From Corynebacterium sp. (GTDB taxonomy: Bacteria > Actinomycetota > Actinomycetes > Mycobacteriales > Mycobacteriaceae), in contig NZ_JAUNKO010000006.1 in the NCBI RefSeq assembly GCF_030532715.1, positions 209,383-273,382 on the forward strand: a DNA stretch of 64,000 nt. The letters are read 5' to 3'. The notes below the pieces were generated by a model. That model searched no databases. It was not told the DNA's origin and was given only the letters and a program-made list of their open reading frames with translations. Numbering within the stretch: the stretch's first letter is position 1; each line of letters starts with the position of its first letter. Below are positions 9,338 through 18,948 of this stretch, piece by piece. A program made the position numbers and the translations under genes.

Positions 9338-9768
9338 TAGTGTTTGCCTTCCTCAGCGTCGGACGCGGAATTGCGTTCCCGCACGCGGGCGGCCCGCGGC
9401 GATGAAGGATGAAGTTGGGACGCGCCTCGGGCGAGCGTCTCCAAGGGGGACAATTCCTCGGGGTCTTCCCAACTGCGGGTATCGTCGGAACGCCCCAGCG
9501 CTGCCAACGCCAGCATGAACGCCGTGGTGGCCATCGTGATCACAATCGCCGTAAGCACAAACGCCTGCGGCAATGGGTCCGCAGCCTCCTCGAGCGGGGT
9601 ACCCGCAAACGGTTGCCCCCGCCATGCGCCGATGCCGGCGGTGAGAATAATCAGGTTGGCGGCGTGGCTGATCAGCCCCATGCCGAGCACGATACGAACC
9701 ATACCGCGCTGCAGGATCAAAAAGACGCCACCGCCCATCAACGTGGCAATAGTCAAGGCGATGATCAC
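9337..9768 (-). CDS. mnhC: Mrp Na+/H+ antiporter subunit C
   Basis: NuoK-like subunit of 143 aa with three helices in its first 100 residues (GMGLISHAANLIIL; DPLPQAFVLTAIVI). The GTG at 9768 is chosen because GAAGGACG lies just upstream and it makes a GTGA overlap with the mnhA stop. The last 45 residues form a charged tail beyond the family core. Confidence 0.92.
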   Translation of the reverse strand: MIIALTIATLMGGGVFLILQRGMVRIVLGMGLISHAANLIILTAGIGAWRGQPFAGTPLEEAADPLPQAFVLTAIVITMATTAFMLALAALGRSDDTRSWEDPEELSPLETLARGASQLHPSSPRAARVRERNSASDAEEGKH

Positions 9769-12668
9769 AATTCGTCCTTCCCGCTGGCAGTGTTTGTGGT
9801 GGTATACAGGTCCCACGTGGCGGTGCGGGCTTGCGGCCAGTCCGGGTCATCGTCGTCCCTGGTGGGCACCGGCGGGTGGGACCTCAGCGGATGGTCCCCG
9901 CCGCGACTAAACGGCAACAATTCCGAATCCGTGCCCGGTCGCAGGTAGCCGCCTAAATGATTGATCGCCACCGTCAGCATGCCCAATACGGCGAGGAACA
10001 CACCAACATCAAAAATCATGGATGTGGTGACGTGCTCGCCGAACACATGGCCGTGCAACGGCGCCAAAAATGAATGGTGGAAATACCCCAACACGCCGGA
10101 GCCGATTGCGGTAAGCACACCCACCCCGGTCAACACGTATGGAACATTTTGCCCAACGGTGGCTTCGTCGCGGCCGCGGGCCAAGTACGACAGCATCAGC
10201 GCCCCACCGGCAACCAGCGCCGCGATAAAGCCGCCACCGGGTGCGTTGTGGCCGCGCATAAAGATCAGGAAACTCAAGATCCACAGCGCCGGAATCAACC
10301 ATTTGGCCAGCACTTTCATGGGGATTGCGTTGAGCTGGGAGGCGCCGAACGGCTCCGGGTGGGTGCCCTTGTGGAACGGGTGGCGTGGAATGCTGCCTAC
10401 CACAGCCGCAATGACCACGCCGGCCATGCCCAGTACCGCCAATTCGCCCATGGTATCCAGCGCGCGGAACTCTACCAGGATGGTGTTTACCACGTTTGCA
10501 CCGCCGGAAATCTCGGGCGCCTCCCGCAAGTACCACAATGCGATTTCGGGGCGTTCGTGCCTGCCCAACAATTCCCACACGGCGGCAAACGTTGCCACAC
10601 CGGTGAGCACAGCCAACACTCCCGCGGATAGCGCCCGCCGCGGTGCGATCTCGTGGAAATTCGTAGGCTGCTGGCGGATCACCATCATCATGATCACCAC
10701 GACCAGGATTTCCACCAAGAACTGGGTGAGAGCCACATCCGGCGCGCCTAAAATCAGCACCTGGAGGGTGACGCCCACACCGGCGGTGCCCAAGAGGATT
10801 ACGCCACTGATTCGGGTACGGGCCCGCGCCAAACCGAACACACTGCCAATGACAATGAGCAGCGGGAGAAGATCCAAAGGCTGGTCCGTCCCCGGCACGC
10901 GCGGCGCGGGGGACACCCCATCCACACCGGGGAACAGCAGCGTCACATACGCCAGCGCTAAAATCACCAGAATTGGATACGTCAAATGGCGGGAAGGGCT
11001 GTACGAATCCGCCATGCGGCCCGTCCAAGTGCCCCACGCGCTGGCGGCTTCCGTAATGCGATGCAAGAGGGAGTTTCCGCTGAAGGGGAGCAAATCGCGG
11101 CCGTCGATACGCGGTAGGAGCGTGCGGCGAGCAGCCACCAGCCCTGCGCCGGCCACCATCACAGCCACAGAAATACCCAGCGGCAAGGTCACCCCGTGCC
11201 ACAACGCCAAGTGCACGTGTGTACCAGCAATTTCGCTAACCGGGGCGTCCAACAAGCCCACGGTAAACGCCAACGGCAACGATAACGCCCCTGGCAACGC
11301 GGCAGGCAGCCACAGTAACACCGGCGCCTCCTGCACCTTGGACATGTCGCGCGGGCCGTCCACAAACGCGCCGAGCACCAAGCGCGCCGAATAACTCAAG
11401 GTAAACAACGCGCCCACCGTCGCCGCCAGCAGCAACACAATCACCCCAGTGCTGCCCAGCGGCGCGTGCACAAACGCCTCCAGCATGCCTTCCTTGGAAA
11501 TAAACCCAAGCGTGGGAGGAATCGCCGCCATGGACAACGCGCCGATCAGCACCCCGCCGAACGTCCACGGCATGCGGTGATACAGCTTGCCCAAACGCCG
11601 CACGTCGCGCGAGCCAGTTTGGTGGTCGATCACGCCAATCAGCATGAACAAACTTGACTTAAACAACGCGTGCGCCAGCGTGTGCACCAGCGCGGCAGCC
11701 AACGCAACATGCGTGCCGACGCCGATCGTGGCAACAATCCAACCCAACTGGCTCACCGTGGAATACGCCGTCAGCTTCTTCAAATCCGTCTTCTGGATGG
11801 CAAAAAACGCCGCCATCACCGCGGTGGACATACCCGTGACAATCAGCAACAAATTCCACACGTACACGTCGTGGAACACGGCGGAAAAGCGCATGAGCAG
11901 GTAAATGCCGGCCTTCACCACCGCAGCCGCGTGCAGAAACGCGCTCACCGGCGTGGCAGCGGCCATCGCCTCCGGAAGCCAAAAGTGGAACGGTAACTGG
12001 GCGGCCTTCGTAAACCCGGATAGGGCCACCAGTACCGCAACAACGGCCGTGAGTGTTGGTTTCTCCGCCCAGAACGGTGCCCGCAAAATCTCGTGCAGGT
12101 TGGTCGTCCCCGCCTGGGTCGCCATAATCGCCACCGCCACCAGCAGGGTGAGCCCGCCCGTGAACGTCAGCATCAGCGTGCGCATGGCGCCAGCTTGCCC
12201 CCCAGAGCCCGCGCGCGCGATGAGCAAAAACGAGGCAATAGAGACGAGTTCCCAAGAAATAAACAGCAAAATCACATCATCGGAAAGCACTAATAGGAGC
12301 ACCGATAACATAAAGCCCGTCATAATCACATAAAACGAGCCATTGCCGGATTTATTATGTAGGTATTCGGCGGAATAAATGAATACCACCGCGCCAATAG
12401 ACAACGCCAACAAAGCGAAAAATAACCCCAGCCCGTCGCCCCGCAACGCGAAATCAACCGAGCTGCCGGAAGTAAGAACCTCCGGCACCCACGGGACACG
12501 AACCCCGAGGTGAGGGCCCTGTGTGGCCACCTCGCGGGCGAGGTAACCGGCCGTGGCAAAATACAGCACGCCTAAGGGCCAACCAGAGCGCCGGTCCAAC
12601 ACCTTTACCAACACGGGCGACGCCGCGAACGCTACCGCCGCGAGTATAAGTACAGTAATGAGGGCCAC
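9765..12668 (-). CDS. mnhA: Mrp Na+/H+ antiporter subunit A fused to subunit B
   Basis: Largest subunit, about 967 aa from the GTG at 12668 (AGGTG lies upstream; in-frame starts further up to 12749 lack support). The N-terminal two thirds are NuoL-like, with SWELVSIASFLLI and KAAQLPFHFWLPEAMAAATPVSAFLHAA. A DUF4040-type segment follows. The C-terminal part, about 150 residues from PMKVLAKWLIPALWILSF with GHNAPGGGFIAAL, is an MnhB domain. No separate mnhB gene is present, so A and B are one polypeptide. It is the first gene of the operon; regulatory signals upstream would overlap the divergent YhgE-like gene's promoter. Confidence 0.95.
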   Translation of the reverse strand: MALITVLILAAVAFAASPVLVKVLDRRSGWPLGVLYFATAGYLAREVATQGPHLGVRVPWVPEVLTSGSSVDFALRGDGLGLFFALLALSIGAVVFIYSAEYLHNKSGNGSFYVIMTGFMLSVLLLVLSDDVILLFISWELVSIASFLLIARAGSGGQAGAMRTLMLTFTGGLTLLVAVAIMATQAGTTNLHEILRAPFWAEKPTLTAVVAVLVALSGFTKAAQLPFHFWLPEAMAAATPVSAFLHAAAVVKAGIYLLMRFSAVFHDVYVWNLLLIVTGMSTAVMAAFFAIQKTDLKKLTAYSTVSQLGWIVATIGVGTHVALAAALVHTLAHALFKSSLFMLIGVIDHQTGSRDVRRLGKLYHRMPWTFGGVLIGALSMAAIPPTLGFISKEGMLEAFVHAPLGSTGVIVLLLAATVGALFTLSYSARLVLGAFVDGPRDMSKVQEAPVLLWLPAALPGALSLPLAFTVGLLDAPVSEIAGTHVHLALWHGVTLPLGISVAVMVAGAGLVAARRTLLPRIDGRDLLPFSGNSLLHRITEAASAWGTWTGRMADSYSPSRHLTYPILVILALAYVTLLFPGVDGVSPAPRVPGTDQPLDLLPLLIVIGSVFGLARARTRISGVILLGTAGVGVTLQVLILGAPDVALTQFLVEILVVVIMMMVIRQQPTNFHEIAPRRALSAGVLAVLTGVATFAAVWELLGRHERPEIALWYLREAPEISGGANVVNTILVEFRALDTMGELAVLGMAGVVIAAVVGSIPRHPFHKGTHPEPFGASQLNAIPMKVLAKWLIPALWILSFLIFMRGHNAPGGGFIAALVAGGALMLSYLARGRDEATVGQNVPYVLTGVGVLTAIGSGVLGYFHHSFLAPLHGHVFGEHVTTSMIFDVGVFLAVLGMLTVAINHLGGYLRPGTDSELLPFSRGGDHPLRSHPPVPTRDDDDPDWPQARTATWDLYTTTNTASGKDEL

Positions 12669-12774
12669 GAAGACATCACACCTGAGTTCAGTGGGAACAA
12701 AAAGATGTTTATAGGTTACCAGCAGCGATCTCGGGTCCCCCAAAGGCAAGTCTCTCTACTATACTTTGGTAGTC

Positions 12775-14274
12775 ATGCGACGCCACATCCGCCCAATCTT
12801 GCTCGTCTTCCTCTTAGTTATTCCTGTAGTAATTGGAATCATTTGGTCAGCTTTTGCCCCCAGCGCAGGGCAAACGCAAACCGCTGACGCGTCGAAGGAA
12901 ACTCCCATCACAACTGCCGCGACCGCAGACCGAGGTGCGGACGGTGCTGCAGGCGCGGACGGCGCTGCTGGAACTGACAGCGCGGCGTTATCGCAAGACC
13001 TAGTGAACACGCGGCGCGCGGCGGGCGAGGCGACGACGCAGGCTGGCTTCCTCGTCACCGGCACCACCGAACTCGCGGACGGGTCCGGGAAGCTCAACGA
13101 CGCCACCACGCAGCTTTCTGATGGTTCCAAACGAGCTGCCGACGCCGCGCAACAGCTCGCGAGCGGCATGACCGAGCTGCAGGCGGCAACCGGTCAACTC
13201 GGGGATGGTGCAACCAAAGTCGCAGACGGCGTGGCACAAACTGTCGAACAGCTGCAGGGCGTGGCGGCGATGCAAGGGCAACTGTTGGTGTTTATTGACG
13301 AAGCCGACAAACAGCTCAGCAAATACCCACTCCAGGACGCCAAAGATATGCGCGCGCAACTTGGGGAATTGCGCGTCCAACTCAACAACATCAAGTTTGA
13401 CGGGGAAACCGCAGACCAGCTCAACCAGCTGCGTGACGGGTCACGGGAGCTTGCCAACCAAATCGGCAAACCCGGTGGGGCGTTCCACGACGGTATGTTC
13501 GCGGCAACCGACGGCGCCAAACAACTCAGCGCCGGGCTCGTGGAATTGCGTGACGGCGCAAACCAGATCAATGGAGCGACCGGCGAACTCAAAGCTGGCG
13601 CCGATCGCGTCAAAGGCATGGCTGATCAGAACAAAACCAAAGTTCAAGCCGTGCAACAAACGCTGCCCACCGGGGTGGCTGCCGCGGGGACTCCTGACGC
13701 CACGCAATCCCAAGACGTGCGCGGGCTTGGCAGCATCGGGCTCGTCATCGGCATTTTTGTCATGATGGCTGCGTCCGCATTGTGGCTGGTTGCTCGACCA
13801 AACAGTGGGATCTGGACGCCAGTGGTGGCCGTCGCTACCATCGCCGCCATCGGCGCGATCCTCCTGCTTGCCTTCGGAAGCACGGGGAAAACCTTGATCG
13901 CCCAAGCCGGAGTCATTGCACTCACCGCCGCCGCGGGTGCATTCCTCGGGCGTGCCATGCTTGCCCTGTTCGGCGAAAAGATCGGCCGCGGCGTACTCCT
14001 CGCCACCATGCTCCTCCAAACCGCGGTGATCGCCGCAATGTTCGGCAGCGACCGCATCATTCTGGGCATCTTCCCCCTCTACTACTCCATGCGCGGGCTT
14101 CTCGCCCCAGCAATCTCCGAACTGCTCATGTCCTACGTCGTGCTTCTGTTGCTGTCCGCCGCAGGTTACGCGGTTATTCGGCTGATGGAAAAAGGCCGCC
14201 CCGAAGAGCCCGAAGAATTCACCGAAGACGAACTGTTTGAGGAACTCCAACCGGCGGGAGCCAGCGCACACTAG
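12775..14274 (+). CDS. YhgE/Pip-like membrane protein with DG-repeat coiled coil
   Basis: 500-aa envelope protein. There is one N-terminal membrane helix (about 8-27), a low-complexity stretch with GADGAAG repeats, then a long extracytoplasmic helical region of repeated L-x-D/S-G units (ELADGSGKLNDATTQLSDGS, and again near ELRDGANQINGATGELKAGA), and about five C-terminal membrane helices. This architecture matches the YhgE/Pip family, whose role is poorly defined; some members take part in secretion or phage adsorption. The ATG at 12775 has no ribosome binding site, but TATACT lies at 12760-12765, so the mRNA is probably nearly leaderless. Confidence 0.75.
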   Translation: MRRHIRPILLVFLLVIPVVIGIIWSAFAPSAGQTQTADASKETPITTAATADRGADGAAGADGAAGTDSAALSQDLVNTRRAAGEATTQAGFLVTGTTELADGSGKLNDATTQLSDGSKRAADAAQQLASGMTELQAATGQLGDGATKVADGVAQTVEQLQGVAAMQGQLLVFIDEADKQLSKYPLQDAKDMRAQLGELRVQLNNIKFDGETADQLNQLRDGSRELANQIGKPGGAFHDGMFAATDGAKQLSAGLVELRDGANQINGATGELKAGADRVKGMADQNKTKVQAVQQTLPTGVAAAGTPDATQSQDVRGLGSIGLVIGIFVMMAASALWLVARPNSGIWTPVVAVATIAAIGAILLLAFGSTGKTLIAQAGVIALTAAAGAFLGRAMLALFGEKIGRGVLLATMLLQTAVIAAMFGSDRIILGIFPLYYSMRGLLAPAISELLMSYVVLLLLSAAGYAVIRLMEKGRPEEPEEFTEDELFEELQPAGASAH

Positions 14275-14377
14275 GCGCCTGGGAGGCGGACAATACCCGC
14301 TCTGAGGTAGCCACGGTACAACCCGCCTCTGTTGACCGGCCCCAGTAAGCACCAAACTTGGAGTTGGGGAAACGCAA

Positions 14378-14402
14378 AACCCGCACCGAAGCGGTGCGGG
14401 TT
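14378..14402 (-). terminator. Terminator downstream of tRNA-Pro
   Basis: A perfect 10-bp stem (14378-14387 with 14393-14402) and a 5-nt loop. On the minus strand it is followed by TTTGCGTTT, so it fits termination of the tRNA transcript. It could also act weakly on plus-strand transcripts. Confidence 0.75.
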
Positions 14403-14410
14403 GATGTGAG

Positions 14411-14484
<74 letters not shown>

Positions 14485-14560
14485 GGGTGCAAGACGTGCT
14501 TGCTACTGGATTTACTATAGTGGCCGCCGTCTTCACCGACAAAACCCCAGGTGAGGTGGG

Positions 14561-15451
14561 TTAGCGGATATCGATAATGGTGGCGGATGGGCGGCAGAAG
14601 AGGCGGAATGGCGCGTACTTTGAGGTGCCGAGCCCGTTGCTTACATGCATCCACATGTTGTTGAATTTGTGCAGCCCGTGGGCTCGGCGCCGGTCGATAC
14701 CGCAGTTGGTGACGATGGTGTAGCCGCCGGGCAGGCAAATCTGCCCGCCATGGGTGTGGCCATGGAGGCTGAGTTGGTATCCATCGGCGGCGAATCGTTC
14801 CAGCACTCGAGGTTCCGGGGAGTGCGCGAGTCCAATGCTGAGGTCGGCGTCGATGTTCGGCGCCCCGGCAATGAGGTCGTAGTTGTCTAGGTCGTGGTGG
14901 GGGTCATCCACACCCGCGATGGCGAGCCGCACGCCGGAAGCTTTGAATTCGATGCGCTGGTGCGTGGCGTCGTGCCAGCCGTGTTCCTTGAACGCCGCCC
15001 GCATGCCCTCCCACGGTAATGCTTGATTACTCACCTTGCGCTTCTTGCCCAGCAAATATCCGAACGGGTTCACGGGTTTCGGGCCGAAGTAGTCGTTAGA
15101 CCCGAAGACGAAAACGCCAGGATATTTCAATAGCGGGTCGAGGGCGCGCAGCACGTGGGGGACGGCGGCGGCGTCGCCAAGATTGTCGCCGGTGTTTACC
15201 ACGAGGTCAGGTTTGGCCAACGCCAGCGAGTTCAACCACTGAATTTTTCGGTCTTGCCCGGGCAGCATGTGAAGGTCGGAAATGTGCAGGATACGGAAGT
15301 TTCCCACCTCTTCGGCCACGTCTGGCGGCAGGAGCGGAACGGTGATGCGTTTGATGGTGAAGTTGCTGGTGTCTCGGTAGGCTTTCCATGCAGTGAGGCC
15401 GCCGAGGGCTGCGCCGCCGAGTATGCTGAGGATTTTCGCTGGTGTTCGCAC
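14561..15451 (-). CDS. Metallophosphoesterase, membrane-anchored
   Basis: Calcineurin-like phosphoesterase of 296 aa with a short N-terminal hydrophobic anchor (about residues 6-22). Metal-binding motifs are in order: DLHM (Asp59, His61), GDN (88-90), GSND (117-120) and GHTHGGQ near residue 235. The substrate cannot be read from the sequence. The relative I recall beside ponA2 and whiB4 in M. tuberculosis (Rv3683) is in the same neighbourhood. The GTG at 15451 has TACGCT 8 bp upstream, which suggests a leaderless mRNA divergent from the yqeY-like gene. Confidence 0.88.
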   Translation of the reverse strand: MRTPAKILSILGGAALGGLTAWKAYRDTSNFTIKRITVPLLPPDVAEEVGNFRILHISDLHMLPGQDRKIQWLNSLALAKPDLVVNTGDNLGDAAAVPHVLRALDPLLKYPGVFVFGSNDYFGPKPVNPFGYLLGKKRKVSNQALPWEGMRAAFKEHGWHDATHQRIEFKASGVRLAIAGVDDPHHDLDNYDLIAGAPNIDADLSIGLAHSPEPRVLERFAADGYQLSLHGHTHGGQICLPGGYTIVTNCGIDRRRAHGLHKFNNMWMHVSNGLGTSKYAPFRLFCRPSATIIDIR

Positions 15452-15483
15452 AGCTTATGAGCGTACATGTATCGTCGGCAACT

Positions 15484-15936
15484 ATGAGCGAGTTGCACGA
15501 TCAGATTCGAAAAGACTTAACGGCGGCGATGCGGGCGAAAGAAAAACGCAAGGTTGCGGCGTTGCGGATGCTGCGCTCGGCGATTGTGTATGAGGAGCGG
15601 GAGGGCGCGCGCCACGAACTCAGCGACGCGGAGGTGCGCCGTTTGATTGCCCGCGAGATAAAGAAGCGCCGTGAGTCTGCGGCGATTTACGCTGATGCGG
15701 GGCGCGCGGAGTTAGCCGAGGTGGAGTCCGCCGAGGCTGACGTGCTTGCACAGTACTTGCCTACCCAGCTTGACGACGCCGCCCTCGCCTCCCTCGTTCG
15801 CACCACCATCGCCGACCTCGGTGCCCAAGGCATGGGGGACATGGGTCGAGTGATGAAGGCCGTGCTGGCGGAGGCTAACGGCCAGGCTGACGGGAAGCGG
15901 GTATCGGACGAGGTGAAAGCCCAACTAGGGGCGTGA
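15484..15936 (+). CDS. GatB/YqeY domain protein
   Basis: 150-aa protein, almost entirely the YqeY domain related to the tail of the GatB amidotransferase subunit (KRKVAALRMLRSAIVYEE; QYLPTQLDD; MGDMGRVMKAV). The family is thought to bind tRNA; its role is not defined. The ATG at 15484 has no ribosome binding site but TATCGT at 15470-15475, so a leaderless mRNA is likely. Its 3' end overlaps the convergent PBP gene by 12 bp. Confidence 0.9.
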   Translation: MSELHDQIRKDLTAAMRAKEKRKVAALRMLRSAIVYEEREGARHELSDAEVRRLIAREIKKRRESAAIYADAGRAELAEVESAEADVLAQYLPTQLDDAALASLVRTTIADLGAQGMGDMGRVMKAVLAEANGQADGKRVSDEVKAQLGA

Positions 15937-18279
15937 CGCCTGCTCGATGAGCTGCTGAATCACACCGGTGATTTCATTCACGGCGTCCTGAACTTCTTGG
16001 TTTGGGGGCGGCGGGCCGCCGGTGCCGTCGGACACCTGCAGGGTGACCTTTTTCTCGCCTTGCAGCATGGCCCCGTCCGGCACCACCGCGAGCACGCGGC
16101 CCGCGGGTGCCCCATCTCCGGGGACCTTGGTGACAGCGACGGTATAGCCATCCTGGGCAAGGCGCTTCTTCGCAGCATCCTCGGTCAGGCCGGTCACTGA
16201 GGGCAGTGAGGCTGCCGCTAAACCTTGGACGTACTCGGCGTCGATAGGCGCGAGGTTGCCGTTATATGCAGCGGGGGTGGCGGAGGCGGCGGAGAACCAC
16301 GTGCGCGCAGTCTCCATACCGCCATACAAATCCCCATATCCGCATTGGCGCAGCGGCGCGGTGCACAACGGGCTAATTTCCGTGCCGTCGTTGTACGCGT
16401 AGGCCACAGCGGCGAACGTGGAATTGTAACCCAAGAACGCGCTGGACTGGTGTGATTCCGTGGTACCCGTCTTCGCCGCAGTCGGAACACCCCACCCAAA
16501 CGCCCCAGCGGCCGGGGCGGCGGTGCCGGTTTTAATATCGTCGCTCAAGCCGATCGACAACGCGTGCGCAATCTCGGGGGATACGGCTTCCTCACATGCT
16601 GGGCGCTCAATAGCCACTTCTTCGCCCTTGCGGTCCACAATTTTGGCCACCGGGTTCGGCTCACACCACCGGCCATTCGAAGCCAACGTCGCCGCCACAT
16701 TAGACAACTCCAGCGGATTCACCGCAGTGGGGCCCAGGGTGTAGGAGCCCAAATTGTTGTCGCGCATGTAATCCGCGATAGACGATTCGCCATCAAAGCT
16801 GCCCTCCTCCTCATAGGAACGCAGCCCCAGCTTTACCGACATATCCACCACGTCCTTCACGCCCACCTCTTCGATGAGCTTGACAAAGGTGGTGTTCGGC
16901 GATTGCGCGAGGGCCTCCTTCAGGGACATCGTCGGCTTATACGTGCCGGCGTTCTCCACGCAATACGTTCCGGGCGGGCAATTCTTTGCGCCGCCGGAAC
17001 CCAGCCCCCGCGCCTCATAGCGCGGCGGAACCGCAAGGGGAGACTCCACACCGAGGCCCTTTTCCAGCGCGACAGCCGCGGTGAAAATCTTGAAAATTGA
17101 GCCAGCGCCGTTGCCCACACGGGTGGACGTTTGCGGCAACACGGTTTCCCCGGCTTCCAAATCCAACCCGTAGTTGCGGGACGAGGTCATCGCCAAAATA
17201 TTGCGAGTCTCCGTGCCCGGCTCGATGATGTTCATGACATTGGCCACGCCGATCGCCCCCGGATCCGCCTGCCCAATCACCGCCTGATGGGCGGCGTCCT
17301 GCACAGCCGGGTCTAACGTGGTGTGCACCGTGTACCCCCCGCGGGTGAGCTCCTCCGCAGAAATACCCTTTTCCGCGAGGTACTTGATCACATAGTCGCA
17401 GAAAAACCCGCGGTCGCCGGCGGCGATGCAGCCATTGGGCAACGATTGCGGCTGCTCCAACACCCCGAGCGGCTCATCCTTGAACTCCTTCGCCTCCGCT
17501 TCCGTGATCTTGCCCTCGCGCACCATGGTGTCCAGCACGAGGCTGCGACGGTCAATCACCGCCTGCTCGTTGGTGTACGGGTTCAAATACGAAGACGATT
17601 GCACAATGCCTGCCAGCATTGCAGCTTGTGGCACCGTGAGTTCCGCAGCGGAAGTATCAAAATAGGTGCGTGCCGCGGCTTCCACGCCGAATGCGCCATT
17701 GCCGAAGGGGACGATATTGAGATAACGGGTGAGAATCTCGTCTTTGCTCAAGACTTTTTCTAGATCCGACGCCATTTTCATTTCCCGCAGTTTGCGGGCA
17801 TAACTGGTTTCGGTGGCGGCAATTTGTTCCGCTTCCGTGTCAGCATTCACAAGCAATAGGTAGTTTTTTACATATTGCTGATCCAGTGTCGAAGCGCCTT
17901 GTTGCACGGACCCAGAGAACAGGTTCGTAACCATTGCACGAATTGTGCCTTGCCAGTCGACGCCGTCGTGCTCATAAAAACGATGGTCTTCAATGCTCAC
18001 AATGGCGTCCTTCATGGGCTTCGAAATCTGATCACTGGGAACGTCGAAGCGGCGCTGGGTATAAAGCCACGCCATGGGCTGTTCTTGGGCGTCCAAAATG
18101 GTGGTTACCGTAGGGGACGTGCCGTCGGTGAGATCCGCAAGATTCGACTCCATCGCTTCTTGCGCACGCGTAATGGCCACGCTTGAAAACCCAACGACTG
18201 GGGTTAAGGCTAAGGCTCCGATGAGGCTCATTGTAAAAACGACAACGAGAATCCGGCCGATAGACTGAAGCTTGGTCAC
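15925..18279 (-). CDS. Class A penicillin-binding protein with PASTA domain (PonA2-like)
   Basis: Bifunctional peptidoglycan synthase of 784 aa. There is one N-terminal membrane helix (about 8-30). The glycosyltransferase domain has the signature EDHRFYEHDGVDW (Glu97) and GASTLDQQYVKN. The transpeptidase domain has SIFK (394-397), SPN (460-462) and KTGTT (from 603). One PASTA domain covers about 690-755 and a short PP-rich tail ends the protein. The GTG start at 18279 has TAGGGT 6 bp ahead. It lies beside a whiB-type gene, as ponA2/whiB4 in mycobacteria and, as I recall, pbp1b/whcA in C. glutamicum. Confidence 0.95.
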   Translation of the reverse strand: MTKLQSIGRILVVVFTMSLIGALALTPVVGFSSVAITRAQEAMESNLADLTDGTSPTVTTILDAQEQPMAWLYTQRRFDVPSDQISKPMKDAIVSIEDHRFYEHDGVDWQGTIRAMVTNLFSGSVQQGASTLDQQYVKNYLLLVNADTEAEQIAATETSYARKLREMKMASDLEKVLSKDEILTRYLNIVPFGNGAFGVEAAARTYFDTSAAELTVPQAAMLAGIVQSSSYLNPYTNEQAVIDRRSLVLDTMVREGKITEAEAKEFKDEPLGVLEQPQSLPNGCIAAGDRGFFCDYVIKYLAEKGISAEELTRGGYTVHTTLDPAVQDAAHQAVIGQADPGAIGVANVMNIIEPGTETRNILAMTSSRNYGLDLEAGETVLPQTSTRVGNGAGSIFKIFTAAVALEKGLGVESPLAVPPRYEARGLGSGGAKNCPPGTYCVENAGTYKPTMSLKEALAQSPNTTFVKLIEEVGVKDVVDMSVKLGLRSYEEEGSFDGESSIADYMRDNNLGSYTLGPTAVNPLELSNVAATLASNGRWCEPNPVAKIVDRKGEEVAIERPACEEAVSPEIAHALSIGLSDDIKTGTAAPAAGAFGWGVPTAAKTGTTESHQSSAFLGYNSTFAAVAYAYNDGTEISPLCTAPLRQCGYGDLYGGMETARTWFSAASATPAAYNGNLAPIDAEYVQGLAAASLPSVTGLTEDAAKKRLAQDGYTVAVTKVPGDGAPAGRVLAVVPDGAMLQGEKKVTLQVSDGTGGPPPPNQEVQDAVNEITGVIQQLIEQASRP

Positions 18280-18416
18280 ATCTTTACCCTACGTGGAGTG
18301 TGGCGGAGTGGGGAAGCGGCAAACTCCCCCCGCATTGTGATAAGTTCGACAAATTGAAGGTCCTGTGAATAAACTTACAGCAGAATAGAAGTTTTAGCAG
18401 GTAGGAGGCTCACCGT

Positions 18417-18776
18417 ATGACCACCTCACTGGTCCGAAATCGTCGCCGAAATCCCTACTTCTTGGGGAATCCCACAGAGATTGCCACAGCGGAACGTGCA
18501 AAAACACGGAGCGATTGGGTTTCTCTAGCCAAATGCCGCGATGGTGATCCAGACGCGTTGTTTGTTCGGGGCGCAGCCCAGCGTAGCGCAGCCGTGATTT
18601 GCCGGCACTGCCCAGTGTTGCAGGAATGCCGTGCGGATGCGCTGGACAATCGTGTTGAGTTTGGGGTTTGGGGCGGATTGACAGAACGGCAGCGTCGCGC
18701 TTTGCTTCGGAAGAATCCCCACGTAGCTAACTGGGCGGAGTATCTTTCCTCTGGGGGTGAACTCATCGGAATCTAG
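18417..18776 (+). CDS. whcA: WhiB-family iron-sulfur regulator, WhcA-like
   Basis: 119-aa redox-sensing transcription regulator. Four cysteines that bind a 4Fe-4S cluster are Cys40, Cys62, Cys65 and Cys71 (CRHC plus flanking Cys), followed by the turn VWGGLT and a basic segment ERQRRALLRK. The ATG at 18417 has a strong AGGAGG about 9 bp ahead. Its place next to the class A PBP matches whcA in C. glutamicum and whiB4 in M. tuberculosis, both linked to oxidative stress; the symbol rests on that synteny. Confidence 0.9.
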   Translation: MTTSLVRNRRRNPYFLGNPTEIATAERAKTRSDWVSLAKCRDGDPDALFVRGAAQRSAAVICRHCPVLQECRADALDNRVEFGVWGGLTERQRRALLRKNPHVANWAEYLSSGGELIGI

Positions 18777-18792
18777 CGATACAGTGGTTCCC

Positions 18793-18948
18793 ATGACGAA
18801 ATGGGAATACGCCACTGTGCCGTTGCTCACTCACGCGACCAAGCAGATCCTAGACACCTGGGGTGAGGACGGCTGGGAGCTCGTATCCGTGCTTCCCGGC
18901 CCGAACCCGGAAAACCATGTTGCCTACTTGAAGAGGGAACTGCAGTGA
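18793..18948 (+). CDS. Small DUF4177-like protein
   Basis: 51-aa protein with the DUF4177 look: KWEYATVPL at the start, then WGEDGWELVSVLP and AYLKREL at the end. Function unknown. TACAGT (18780-18785) lies 7 bp before the ATG and there is no ribosome binding site, so translation is probably leaderless. Its stop overlaps the GTG start of the RidA-family gene by 4 bp, so the two are co-translated. Confidence 0.82.
   Translation: MTKWEYATVPLLTHATKQILDTWGEDGWELVSVLPGPNPENHVAYLKRELQ

Noticed and set aside
9961-11394. 477-codon plus-strand frame inside mnhA
   Set aside because: Antisense to conserved membrane helices; S/T/P-rich with no domain.
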